Source: an uncultured Pelagibacteraceae bacterium (GTDB taxonomy: Bacteria; Pseudomonadota; Alphaproteobacteria; Pelagibacterales; Pelagibacteraceae). Taken from it: 64,000 bases of DNA. The stretch spans positions 34,299 through 98,298 of the forward strand of contig CACNRG010000002.1 of NCBI GenBank assembly GCA_902622805.1, given 5' to 3'. Below the pieces are notes generated by a model. That model was not told the origin of the DNA. It was given only the letters and a program-made list of their open reading frames with translations, and did not search any database. Below are positions 30,778 through 38,708 of this stretch, one piece after another. The stretch's first letter is position 1. Every line of letters begins with the position of its first letter. A program made the translations under genes and the position numbers.

Positions 30778-32553
30778 ATGGAAATAAATTCAGTTTATAA
30801 AAACTTTAAAACTATATCTGTCTTAATTTTAATTGTAACTTTTTTTCTTTTTTATTTTAATAAAATTTCATATGGTTTACCCTATTTCTGGAATCCTGAT
30901 GAAATTGAATTTCAAAATAGCTTAATTTCAGTTCTTTACTTTGTTTCTGATCAATTAATACTCAGTTATAATCCGTTATACGCGCCCCTAATAAATGTAA
31001 TTTTAATTTTAAAATCTATTTTTATAAATGAGTTTTTAATTAATTCATTAAGTTTAGATCAAATAAAATCAAAAATATATTTTAACCCTGAATTATTTGT
31101 TTTCTATGGAAGATTATCTAGTTTGATAATTTCAACTTTTTCGATTTTTTTCCTATTTTTAATATTCAAAAAACTTAAAATAAATTTTTATATTTACTTC
31201 ATAATTTTATTAACATTCTCTACCTCATTAGTGATGTTTAATATTTCGACTATTATGGGAAAAAATTCCTGTAATTTACTACTTTACTTAATTCAAATAT
31301 ATTTTTTAATTAAATACTCAATAAAAATTGAGAAATTTAATAGTAGGTCATATTTAATTTTTGGAATATTAGCTGCAATTGCTTGGGGTGTAAATTATTG
31401 GCCAGCATTTATTTCTATGTATGCTGTTTTATGTTTACACTTAAGAAAATATAAATTCTCAAAAATTAATTTTTTAATTATTTTCTCAGTAATATTTATT
31501 ATTTTTGGTCCATTTTTAAATTTGTTTTTTGTAAATATGTCTCCTTTTGAACACTTAGCTTATTCTAATGAAGTTGAAAAAATTGAAAGTATAACCTTAG
31601 TTCACTCATTTTTAGATGATGTGGTTATATCTTTAAAAACTATTTATTTTACAGATAAAAATATACTTTTATTAATTGCCGTTACTCCAATTTTTCTCAT
31701 TAATAAATATACTAATTTCAAAAAAGAATTCTTAATAATAATAGTTTTGTTTATTGAACCTATTATTTTATTTGGTATAGCAGGTACATTGTATCCTCAA
31801 TTAAGATACTTTGCAGGAATAATAAGTGTAATATTAATTTTATCAGCAATAGTTTTTAATGAACTTCATAAAACAAAATTTAAATATTTAATTGTACTTT
31901 TCTTTGGATTAAATTTTTATTTAATTAGCGATAACATTATTAAAATTCATAAAAGTATTAATGTTCTTAACGAAAATCATTCTTTTTTTAAGTTTAATAA
32001 AAATATTGAAATTGATCATTCAAAAATACTCTACTTGGTCGATTTAAATTTTCAGGAAAATTTAAAACAGAATTTATACTACAAAAATTTATTTGAAAAT
32101 AATTTAATAAATAAAGATCAAAGATCTAAAAAATTTTATGAAAAAATTGAAAATAAAATACAATCAATAAAGAACTCAGATAATATTTTAATTATAGATA
32201 AAAAACTTAAAGAAAATATTATTTATCATAATTACACTTTTTTTCAAATATCTGACTTAAAAGAATTTTTTAATTTTATTAAAAAAGAATTTGATTACGT
32301 ATTAATAGAAGAATCTGAACCCCCATATCTGTCAAGCACGATCTTGCAGAATAATATTAAATCATATGTTAAAAATAATTTTAAATTAAACCGTATTCAA
32401 TATGATAAAAATAAGATTTTTTTAAGACATCAACAATCTATTATACATTATTTTTCAAATAACCTCACACCATACGATCTATCTGAAGAATCATATGTCA
32501 AAGGCTCCGAAGTAATCTTTGGAACGAATTATGGGCTATATAAACTCAAATAG
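30778..32553 (+). CDS. GT-C family membrane glycosyltransferase (PMT/ArnT-like)
   Basis: The 591-residue protein is an integral inner-membrane enzyme with about 10 hydrophobic segments in the first 390 residues and a soluble C-terminal part of about 200 residues. The first periplasmic loop has WNPDEIEF with the acidic pair Asp41-Glu42, the usual catalytic/metal site of GT-C enzymes that use polyprenyl-phosphate sugars. A later loop holds YPQLRYF, like the PxxRY region of the PMT/ArnT superfamily. The target glycan or lipid is unknown. The gene ends eight bases from the convergent nadK. Confidence 0.68.
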   Translation: MEINSVYKNFKTISVLILIVTFFLFYFNKISYGLPYFWNPDEIEFQNSLISVLYFVSDQLILSYNPLYAPLINVILILKSIFINEFLINSLSLDQIKSKIYFNPELFVFYGRLSSLIISTFSIFFLFLIFKKLKINFYIYFIILLTFSTSLVMFNISTIMGKNSCNLLLYLIQIYFLIKYSIKIEKFNSRSYLIFGILAAIAWGVNYWPAFISMYAVLCLHLRKYKFSKINFLIIFSVIFIIFGPFLNLFFVNMSPFEHLAYSNEVEKIESITLVHSFLDDVVISLKTIYFTDKNILLLIAVTPIFLINKYTNFKKEFLIIIVLFIEPIILFGIAGTLYPQLRYFAGIISVILILSAIVFNELHKTKFKYLIVLFFGLNFYLISDNIIKIHKSINVLNENHSFFKFNKNIEIDHSKILYLVDLNFQENLKQNLYYKNLFENNLINKDQRSKKFYEKIENKIQSIKNSDNILIIDKKLKENIIYHNYTFFQISDLKEFFNFIKKEFDYVLIEESEPPYLSSTILQNNIKSYVKNNFKLNRIQYDKNKIFLRHQQSIIHYFSNNLTPYDLSEESYVKGSEVIFGTNYGLYKLK

Positions 32554-32560
32554 TAAAAAT

Positions 32561-33337
32561 TTATTTTTCTGAAGTTTCACGTCTAAGCTGTTCTATTTTA
32601 ATTTTTTTTTGAAGACTTTTATTTTTATCGTACAATAAATTAAACTTAATTTTTTTATTTGTTTTAACTATTATATTTTTTGCATTTCTTACTTCAATAT
32701 TGTCAGCTACCGCACTTATTGGTCTTTTTTTTGGATTTAAATTTTTAATAATTATTTTTGATTTATCGCTAACAATTTTTCCTTTCCATCGACGAGGCCT
32801 AAAAGGACTTATGGGTGAGATAGACAATTTTTTTGAATTTAAACCTAAAATTGGTCCATGCACTGATAGATTATATGCAGTACTTCCAGCAGGTGTGGAT
32901 ACAAGTACACCATCAGAAACTAGTTTTTTTATTATATTTTTTACTCCATAATTAATTGATAACGATGCTGCTTGTCTACTCTGCCGTAAAATTGAAACTT
33001 CATTTATTGCCAAATTTTTTTTGATTTGGTTTTTATTGTTCTTAACAGTCATCTCCAATGGCGATATGGTTATCATCTTAGCTTTAGATATATTTTTTAT
33101 AATTTTTTTTGATGAAAATTTATTCATTAGAAAACCATAATTTCCTGAATTAATTCCATAGAAAAACTTTTTTGACTTCTTATTTTTCTTTAATGTCTGT
33201 AGCATAAAACCATCACCACCAATTACAATAACTGTACTGGGTCTATCAATTTTACTTCTGTTCAACTTGCTTAATAGTTGAGATTTTATCTTTAATGATC
33301 TTTGATTTGAGTCAGAAATAATTTGAATTTTTTTCAT
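32561..33337 (-). CDS. nadK: NAD kinase
   Basis: Phosphorylates NAD to NADP. The true start is taken as the ATG at 33337, giving 258 residues (MKKIQIISDSNQRS). The longer open frame of 12 more codons runs into tRNA-Leu and is rejected. The family motifs are present: VIVIGGDGFMLQTL (GGDG at 40-43), LAINEVSIL (NE motif) and GVLVSTPAGSTAYNLSVHGP. It is a core gene sitting inside the accessory segment, with tRNA-Leu six bases upstream, so tRNA and mRNA are probably co-transcribed. Confidence 0.93.
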   Translation of the reverse strand: MKKIQIISDSNQRSLKIKSQLLSKLNRSKIDRPSTVIVIGGDGFMLQTLKKNKKSKKFFYGINSGNYGFLMNKFSSKKIIKNISKAKMITISPLEMTVKNNKNQIKKNLAINEVSILRQSRQAASLSINYGVKNIIKKLVSDGVLVSTPAGSTAYNLSVHGPILGLNSKKLSISPISPFRPRRWKGKIVSDKSKIIIKNLNPKKRPISAVADNIEVRNAKNIIVKTNKKIKFNLLYDKNKSLQKKIKIEQLRRETSEK

Positions 33338-33343
33338 TTTGAC

Positions 33344-33428
33344 TGGTGCCCTCGGCCAGACTCGAACTGGCACTCCGCAAGCGGCAAGGATTTTAAGTCC
33401 TTTGTGTCTACCAATTTCACCACGAGGG
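33344..33428 (-). tRNA. tRNA-Leu (anticodon UAA)
   Basis: An 85-base class II tRNA with a long variable arm (TTGCCGCTTGCGGAGT), acceptor GCCCTCG pairing with CGAGGGC, anticodon loop CTTAAAA giving TAA, T-arm GTTCGAGTC, encoded CCA. It lies six bases from the nadK start. tRNA-Leu genes are common integrase targets, and decayed sequence flanks it upstream. Confidence 0.97.
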
Positions 33429-33511
33429 CATTAATGAATTTCATGAGTATTTATGCTAATATTTATAATTGAACAAGGTTAATAAGTAAAATTTTTTTAT
33501 TTTATCTCTCT

Positions 33512-33533
33512 ATGTCCAAGTTATGTCCAAGTT
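33512..33533. repeat. Perfect 11-bp tandem duplication
   Basis: ATGTCCAAGTT occurs twice in a row (33512-33522 and 33523-33533) in the 161-base gap between tRNA-Leu and the 104-residue protein gene. It lies right after the fragment of a secreted-protein gene, in what seems to be decaying sequence. Confidence 0.7.
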
Positions 33534-33541
33534 CTCCCTTA

Positions 33542-33589
33542 TTATCCTATAACAAAACCTAGAACCACGATCCCCAAAAGTTTTTTCAT
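33542..33589 (-). pseudogene. 15-codon signal-peptide remnant of a secreted-protein gene
   Basis: A minus-strand frame starting at the ATG at 33589 encodes MKKLLGIVVLGFVIG then TAA (33542-33544). A lysine start followed by a hydrophobic core is what a signal peptide looks like, and it stops before any cleavage site. It begins directly at the stop of the neighbouring gene (TAAATG). The likeliest reading is the 5' end of an exported-protein gene whose body is lost. A functional micropeptide is possible but less likely. Confidence 0.4.
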
Positions 33590-33904
33590 TTAATGATTTG
33601 TATATGCATCTGGATAATTGGTTAAATGTTCATCTGAAATTGATATCATTACAGCACTCTCTAAAACAGCACCTGCTTCTTTTCTTTTCTCAGCAAGTTC
33701 CTTATCATCTTTAAAAGCTTGAAGTGATTCCATATTTGGAAATTGCATTACTGTATGAAGTTTTGTCGGGTCATCTTTTTGTGTGCCTGCAAAAACAAAT
33801 TTTATTCCATGTTCTTTTAATTTTCCATCCTGTGCATAGACCATCTCTTTCCATGTTCTAAATCCTTTAGTAATTGTAATTTCACCTTTTACTAATATTG
33901 CCAT
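33590..33904 (-). CDS. Small protein of unknown function, probably ferredoxin-like alpha-beta fold
   Basis: The 104-residue product has no signal peptide or membrane span. Its pattern ITKGFRTWKEMVYAQDGKLK, then FVFAGTQKDDPTKLHTVMQF, then ESLQAFKDDKELAEKRKEAG resembles small dimeric alpha-beta barrel proteins (ABM or DUF3764-like), with the charged K-D-x-E-L-A-E-K-R segment typical of that group. No catalytic residue can be named. An ATG at 33904 with GGAG upstream (in AAGGAGATTT) gives a good ribosome-binding site, so it is likely expressed. It stands alone, flanked by a gene remnant and a 228-base non-coding gap. Confidence 0.65.
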   Translation of the reverse strand: MAILVKGEITITKGFRTWKEMVYAQDGKLKEHGIKFVFAGTQKDDPTKLHTVMQFPNMESLQAFKDDKELAEKRKEAGAVLESAVMISISDEHLTNYPDAYTNH

Positions 33905-33967
33905 ATAAATCTCCTTATTTATATTTTTAAAGTTTTTTCATAATTCAACTATATAGATTAAAATAGC

Positions 33968-33989
33968 CAGATCCTAGTCAGATCGTAGT
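33968..33989. repeat. Imperfect 11-bp tandem duplication
   Basis: CAGATCCTAGT (33968-33978) is followed at once by CAGATCGTAGT (33979-33989), one mismatch. It is the second 11-bp duplication within 500 bases and lies in the 228-base gap 33905-34132, which otherwise holds only A/T-rich sequence and presumably the promoters of its two divergent neighbours. Confidence 0.55.
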
Positions 33990-34132
33990 TTGCTAGAATA
34001 TATTATGTATATTTCAGTAAATTAATTCGGTTTTTTACTTTAAAAACTAAAATGCTTGTTAAGTTTTTTAATAACCAGCTTATAAATTAATAATCAAAAT
34101 ATAATTCTTATGTATAATGTATAGTATTTAAA

Positions 34133-34843
34133 ATGATAAAATTTTTTACAAATATAATTTATTTTCTTATACCAAAGATTTTATTAGATTATATTGCTTA
34201 TCTACTTGGATTTTTACATTTCAAAATTTCATACTCTCAATCTGGTGAAGATTTGATTCTAATCAAATATTTAAAATATAAAAAAATCGAAAAAGGTAAG
34301 TATTTAGATATAGGTGCTTTTCATCCAAGATGGGCTTCTAATACGCATTTACTGCACAAAATAGGTTTTACCGGTTATTGTGTGGACCTAGATGAAGAGA
34401 GATTAAGGTGGTTTAGATTTGCGAGAGGCAAAAGAATAAAGACAATTGTTGGGGCAGTAAGTAATCTTAATGATGAGTATATAAAAGTCTATAAATTTAA
34501 AAGGAAATCACCTTTTTCTCTTATAGACACTACTTCTCTAAATCATGCAAAATATTTTAGCTCTAAGATGTCAAGTGAATATGAGGAAAAAATTATAAAA
34601 AATCACCACATTAATAATATTTTCACTAAAGTTGGTAAAATTAATGTTTTAAATATTGATATCGAAGGAAAAGATATTGATGTAATAAAGTCTTCCGATT
34701 TAAAAATAGTTGATCCAGAAATAATACTTGTAGAAGATAATTCTGGATATTTTCCATCAAAAGATCTTATTAATTTTTTTTCAAGTAAAAATTACCATTT
34801 GATTTCCATTTGCGGATTAACTAAATGTTTTGCAAAAATATAA
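34133..34843 (+). CDS. FkbM-family methyltransferase
   Basis: The 236-residue product starts with a hydrophobic stretch (about residues 7-30) and then shows SQSGEDLILIKYL, the SAM-binding motif YLDIGAFHPRWASNT at 57-71, and VLNIDIEGKDIDVIKS plus PEIILVEDN in the C-terminal half, the pattern of FkbM methyltransferases, which O-methylate sugars of glycans or glycolipids. It is alone on the plus strand and faces the acetyltransferase-like gene convergently. Acceptor unknown. Confidence 0.8.
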   Translation: MIKFFTNIIYFLIPKILLDYIAYLLGFLHFKISYSQSGEDLILIKYLKYKKIEKGKYLDIGAFHPRWASNTHLLHKIGFTGYCVDLDEERLRWFRFARGKRIKTIVGAVSNLNDEYIKVYKFKRKSPFSLIDTTSLNHAKYFSSKMSSEYEEKIIKNHHINNIFTKVGKINVLNIDIEGKDIDVIKSSDLKIVDPEIILVEDNSGYFPSKDLINFFSSKNYHLISICGLTKCFAKI

Positions 34844-34872
34844 ATTCTATTAAATCCACTCTGTTAAGATTA

Positions 34873-35943
34873 TTAAAATACATCCCAATCGCTTAGAGTA
34901 ACTAGCCATGATTTTTTATACTTTAAAAAATTATCTATGTATTTAGATTTTGATTTAAATAATAAATTTAAATTTCTTGGAACTAAAAAACTTGGCATTT
35001 TTAAAAAGCCTAACTTGCCGAATTTTTTTATTTCAATAGTCAATGCACTGAGCAAAATAAAAGAAACATTATTAAGACTTGGAATTTTTAAAGTCTTCAT
35101 ATTTAGTAAGATTTTTTTGAAATCAGATAGTTGTTTATAGGCAAAATCCATAATTATAATACCATTACATCCAAAGATTTTATCAATTTTTATAATAGCT
35201 AGTGCTGTTAATTGATTTTCATTTTTCAAAGCAATTATCTTATACGGTGAGTTTACAAATCTATCATACCTCCAATTTAGAAATTTAGAGTCTCTTTTTA
35301 AATATATTTTGTGTTTTTTTGAAAATTCATTAAATAAATTTATTACACTTTTGTCTAATTTATTAATAATAATAATTTTTTCATTTTTTGAAAGTTTACT
35401 TGAAAATAAATTAAAATAAAAATCAACCAATAATGCTAATAAGCTCAGTCCAAAAAAATTAAACTTTGATTTTAATAGATTTATTGAATTAATAGGGAAA
35501 ATATAAAAAGGTAATGTTTCGAGAAAATTAAATTTTCCATATTTTAAAAATGTATGAATACTTTTTTTGTTAGGAAAAGTGTACATTAAGTCTAAATATT
35601 TAAAAGAATTGAATATAGCGAAATTAGAAAGTCTCTTGAATATATTTTTTTTTCTATGTTTTTTTAAAACTGCTACATCTTGAATTGATCCGATTTTGTA
35701 TTTTTTCTTATTTATAAAAAAATCATATGTGGGTACATGATAATAACCGATGATCTCTTTTTTTTGTTTAGCTAAGTAAACATGAGATTTTTTTGATGGT
35801 AATAACTTATATTTTTTATTCCAACCACTTAATTTAGTTAAGTTATTATCATGACTTTTTGTTTCTAATTTTATTTTTTTTATTGTTTTTATAAGGTCTG
35901 TAATATCTGAATTGTTTAATTTTTTATAAAAAGTTTTGCTCAT
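34873..35943 (-). CDS. GNAT-like N-acetyltransferase
   Basis: The start is set at the ATG at 35943 rather than the TTG three bases upstream, giving 356 residues. It overlaps the upstream deacetylase stop by one base (TGATG), so coupling is likely. The N-terminal half has the GNAT pattern: HVYLAKQKKEIIGYYHVPTY, then GSIQDVAVLKKHRKKNIFKR, the acetyl-CoA pyrophosphate loop region in a degraded form, then MYTFPNKKSIHTFLKYGKFN. The C-terminal 180 residues match nothing by eye and may be a second, degraded GNAT fold. Pairing with a deacetylase suggests re-acylation of an exposed amino sugar (inference). Confidence 0.6.
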   Translation of the reverse strand: MSKTFYKKLNNSDITDLIKTIKKIKLETKSHDNNLTKLSGWNKKYKLLPSKKSHVYLAKQKKEIIGYYHVPTYDFFINKKKYKIGSIQDVAVLKKHRKKNIFKRLSNFAIFNSFKYLDLMYTFPNKKSIHTFLKYGKFNFLETLPFYIFPINSINLLKSKFNFFGLSLLALLVDFYFNLFSSKLSKNEKIIIINKLDKSVINLFNEFSKKHKIYLKRDSKFLNWRYDRFVNSPYKIIALKNENQLTALAIIKIDKIFGCNGIIIMDFAYKQLSDFKKILLNMKTLKIPSLNNVSFILLSALTIEIKKFGKLGFLKMPSFLVPRNLNLLFKSKSKYIDNFLKYKKSWLVTLSDWDVF

Positions 35944-36815
35944 CAAGTGTTTAAAACTAAATTTTTCATTGGGCCTTGATGTATAAAAAATTTTGTAATA
36001 TTTTTAATTTTATTTTCTACAGTATTATGTCCAAGATGAGACCATTGCATTTGACGAAAATAAGTATAAAATTTTTTAAATGTAGTTAAGAAACTAAGAT
36101 CATCCAAAGACATCCAAAAATCATGATTTAAAGTTAGTTCATATGGGTGAAGATATAATAAAGGTATATGACCCTTTTTATAGCTTTCATTCATAGAAGA
36201 TATAATAACATTCGATGGAAATAATCTTAAAAAGGTACCACCAGATCTTATATTGAAAATATTTTTAATTGTAGGCATTTCATAAATAAAAAATTCATTC
36301 AACATATGATTTTTATAAACGAAATTTTTTTGATTTTTCAATTCTAAAATATTTAATGAAGTTCTGTAACTTGAGTCATATAAAAATCTTTTACTTAATT
36401 CTTCATAAGCCCAGGTATTGTGTTGATCTATAGCAAAGTTAGGGGCTCTAAAACCTAATGGCTTTTCTCCAGTAATATTCCCAATTTCATTTATAGCTAA
36501 ATCAAGATTGTGTGCAAAATCTTCTCTGTTACTGTCCCGTATATTATCATGAAAATAATAGTGACATGATATTTCGTGACCATCATTGTGAATTTGTTTT
36601 ATTAGCTCAGGGTTTTTTTTAGCTACAATTCCTGTAGTGAAAAAAGTAATTTTTTTGTTTTCTAAATATTTATGACATATATGCTTTATTCTTTCATAGC
36701 TAGTATAAAGAGCTTTTTCTTTAGATTTTGGGCTAGTTACATTAAGAGCTCTCAAAGAGTCATGGTAAAAATCCTCAAAATCAATAGAAAAATAAAAAGG
36801 TTTTTTTGTAATCAT
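35943..36815 (-). CDS. Polysaccharide deacetylase (NodB-type)
   Basis: Removes N- or O-acetyl groups from a glycan. The 290-residue product shows SIDFEDFYHDS (motif 1; Asp12/Asp15 region at residues 10-20), ITFFTTGIVAKKNPEL, NDGHEISCHYYFHD (motif 2, His85 and His89 as metal ligands) and KPLGFRAPNFAID (motif 3, Arg). This form resembles the exopolysaccharide deacetylases with a DUF3473-like tail. No signal peptide is obvious, so it may act in the cytoplasm on a lipid-linked precursor. It overlaps the GNAT-like gene by one base. Confidence 0.82.
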   Translation of the reverse strand: MITKKPFYFSIDFEDFYHDSLRALNVTSPKSKEKALYTSYERIKHICHKYLENKKITFFTTGIVAKKNPELIKQIHNDGHEISCHYYFHDNIRDSNREDFAHNLDLAINEIGNITGEKPLGFRAPNFAIDQHNTWAYEELSKRFLYDSSYRTSLNILELKNQKNFVYKNHMLNEFFIYEMPTIKNIFNIRSGGTFLRLFPSNVIISSMNESYKKGHIPLLYLHPYELTLNHDFWMSLDDLSFLTTFKKFYTYFRQMQWSHLGHNTVENKIKNITKFFIHQGPMKNLVLNT

Positions 36816-36834
36816 AGATCTATTTTATTTTTAA

Positions 36835-37239
36835 TCATTTAACAGATAATGAATTTTTTAAATGTTTAAAATTAAGGCCACAATTTTTGTAACCTTCTAT
36901 AATAGTATTAAGATATTTCTTTTTAGGAAACTCAAACCTTGTTTTTTTAACCATATAATAAGTCATTACTTTTTTTTTATAATATAAAAAATAAATCTTT
37001 TTATAAAGAATTGGAAAATCCTCATAAACATCAAGTTTTTTTTCATCTTTTTTGGATATATCAAATAAAGCACCTATTACAAATGAGCCTTTTTTATATT
37101 CAATATCAGCTGCTTTATATTTGCTTCTAAAGGTCAAACGATAATCTTTTAATTTATATTTTTTTAAAAAAATACTATCTTTACATCTTCTTTTCATTTG
37201 GAAATGATTAAGATTACTTCCGTAAGCAAAATAAAGCAT
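36835..37239 (-). CDS. Gamma-glutamylcyclotransferase-like protein (GGCT/AIG2 fold)
   Basis: The 134-residue product opens MLYFAYGSNLNHFQMKRRC, the YGSNL motif at residues 6-10 being the hallmark of the fold, and keeps the expected catalytic glutamate in KKLDVYEDFP (Glu73). Family members release 5-oxoproline from gamma-glutamyl amines; the actual substrate cannot be told here. It directly abuts the CinA-like gene (start 1 base before its stop) and is transcribed in the same direction, so it is likely part of that transcript. It marks the right border of the accessory segment. Confidence 0.75.
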   Translation of the reverse strand: MLYFAYGSNLNHFQMKRRCKDSIFLKKYKLKDYRLTFRSKYKAADIEYKKGSFVIGALFDISKKDEKKLDVYEDFPILYKKIYFLYYKKKVMTYYMVKKTRFEFPKKKYLNTIIEGYKNCGLNFKHLKNSLSVK

Positions 37240-37989
37240 TTAACGATCTACTACTTCTATTTTTTTTTCTTTGATAAACTTAAGTATTTGAGAATTACAA
37301 TTATCAATCTTATTTTTATTTTCTGATCGAAGAACAATCGATACACCTAGCTTGCCTGCATGAAAAAAAGGATAGCTACCTATTTCAACATCCTTATTTT
37401 GATCTTGCACTTTAGATAATGAATTTGCAATTTCACTTTCAACTGTTCTTAAGTTAATAGTAAAACTTAAAATTGGTTCTCCACCTACTATTCTATTTTT
37501 CAAACCACCTAACATTGATTTTAATATTGATGGAACACCTGGAAGACAAAATACATTTTCAACATTAAATCCTGGTGCACCACTAGTAGGATTCAAAATT
37601 AATTCTGCATTTTCTGGCATCCAAACCATTTTTTTTCGACCTTCATTAAATTCTCCAGGTTGATAATATGCTTCTAAAATTTTAAAAGCCTCTTTATGAA
37701 TTTCATATTTTAGGCCAAATGCTTTTGAAACTGATTGAGCTGTTATATCGTCATGTGTTGGTCCAATACCCCCCGTAGTAAAAACATAATTATTTTCTTT
37801 TCTTAAAAAATTAAGTGTGTCAATAATTGTCTTTTCAATATCTGGAATAACTCTTACTTCATTTACTTTAACTCCAATAGAATTTAACCAAGTTGCTAAA
37901 GTACTTGTATTTGTGTCCTGAGTTCTTCCAGAGAGGATTTCGTTTCCAATAATTAATATTGCAGCATTTACTTTTGTTTTTTTGGTCAT
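37240..37989 (-). CDS. CinA-type molybdopterin-binding-domain protein
   Basis: The 249-residue product is the MoCF/CinA N-terminal domain alone: AAILIIGNEILSGRTQDTN, YVFTTGGIGPTHDDITAQ at about residues 69-85, and GAPGFNVENVFCLPGVPSIL. The C-terminal nicotinamide-nucleotide amidase domain of full CinA is missing. Such short forms are common and may act as an ADP-ribose/NAD-related pyrophosphatase (COG1058); a molybdenum-cofactor role is not implied. Its start codon is only 20 bases from the divergent sfsA start. Confidence 0.8.
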   Translation of the reverse strand: MTKKTKVNAAILIIGNEILSGRTQDTNTSTLATWLNSIGVKVNEVRVIPDIEKTIIDTLNFLRKENNYVFTTGGIGPTHDDITAQSVSKAFGLKYEIHKEAFKILEAYYQPGEFNEGRKKMVWMPENAELILNPTSGAPGFNVENVFCLPGVPSILKSMLGGLKNRIVGGEPILSFTINLRTVESEIANSLSKVQDQNKDVEIGSYPFFHAGKLGVSIVLRSENKNKIDNCNSQILKFIKEKKIEVVDR

Positions 37990-38003
37990 TTTGTATATAT
38001 AAT
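37974..38003 (+). promoter_or_regulatory. Predicted promoter of sfsA-map-pur run
   Basis: TTGTTT (37974-37979), an 18-base spacer and a perfect TATAAT (37998-38003). A start about seven bases after the -10 box falls at or near the sfsA ATG (38010), so the transcript may be leaderless or nearly so. The -35 box lies in the first codons of the divergent CinA-like gene. Confidence 0.55.
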
Positions 38004-38009
38004 TTGAAT

Positions 38010-38708
38010 ATGGAATTTACCAAGTCTTTACTAAAAGGCAAACTAATCAAAAGATATAAAAGGTTTTTTGCAGATGTTAAGCTAGATAATGAAATAGTTA
38101 CTGCTCATTGTCCAAACACTGGGTCGATGAAGGGATTGCTAGATAGAGGAAATGACGTTTATTTACTTCCAAATAATGATCCTAAAAAAAAACTTAAATA
38201 TGGATTGGAAATTATAAAAACTAGAAAAAATTTAGTTGGTGTAAATACTCATATGGCTAATAAGATAGTTCATCATGCTTTAGAAAATAATCTTATTAAA
38301 GAATTAAAAAATAATGACTTAATCAAACCTGAGGTGTTTTTTAATAGAGAAACAAGATTTGATTTTTTAATTGAGAAAAATAGGCTTAAAAGCTTTATTG
38401 AAGTGAAAAATGTTACACTTTTTAGGAGTAAAAATACCTCTGAATTTCCTGATGCAATCACTACAAGAGGATCAAAACATTTACTTACACTTATTGATGC
38501 CATAAAAAAAGGTTATAAAAGTTATTTATTGTTTTTAGTTCAAATTCAAAATATGGAATATTTTAAAATAGCTAAAGATATTGATGCTGAATATTATAAA
38601 AATTATTTATTGGCTAAAAAGGCTGGTGTTAATTTTTTAGCTTATAGATGCAATATAAGTTCAAAAAAAATTATTATAGATAAAAAACTTAAGATTATTA
38701 ATGACTGA
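38010..38708 (+). CDS. sfsA: Sugar fermentation stimulation protein SfsA (nuclease-fold DNA-binding protein)
   Basis: The start is set at the ATG at 38010 (MEFTKSLLKGKLIKRYKRFF, 232 residues), because the upstream extension would be a poor, hydrophobic 17-residue leader crossing the promoter. Family motifs are EIVTAHCPNTGSMKGL, and the nuclease-like FIEVKNVTL and FPDAITTRGSKHL. SfsA proteins bind DNA and have a restriction-endonuclease-like fold; the E. coli role in maltose-gene regulation is poorly understood. It overlaps map by eight bases. Confidence 0.9.
   Translation: MEFTKSLLKGKLIKRYKRFFADVKLDNEIVTAHCPNTGSMKGLLDRGNDVYLLPNNDPKKKLKYGLEIIKTRKNLVGVNTHMANKIVHHALENNLIKELKNNDLIKPEVFFNRETRFDFLIEKNRLKSFIEVKNVTLFRSKNTSEFPDAITTRGSKHLLTLIDAIKKGYKSYLLFLVQIQNMEYFKIAKDIDAEYYKNYLLAKKAGVNFLAYRCNISSKKIIIDKKLKIIND

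Noticed and set aside
33338..33373. Twelve-codon N-terminal extension of nadK
   Set aside because: It runs through the 3' end of tRNA-Leu and gives MPVRVWPRAPVK, unlike NAD kinases; the ATG at 33337 gives the normal start.
33512..33989. CRISPR-like repeats
   Set aside because: Only two unrelated 11-bp direct tandem duplications without spacers; no cas gene is in the window.
37959..38009. Seventeen-residue extension of SfsA
   Set aside because: It crosses the promoter and the start of the divergent CinA-like gene and is a hydrophobic stretch not found in SfsA.
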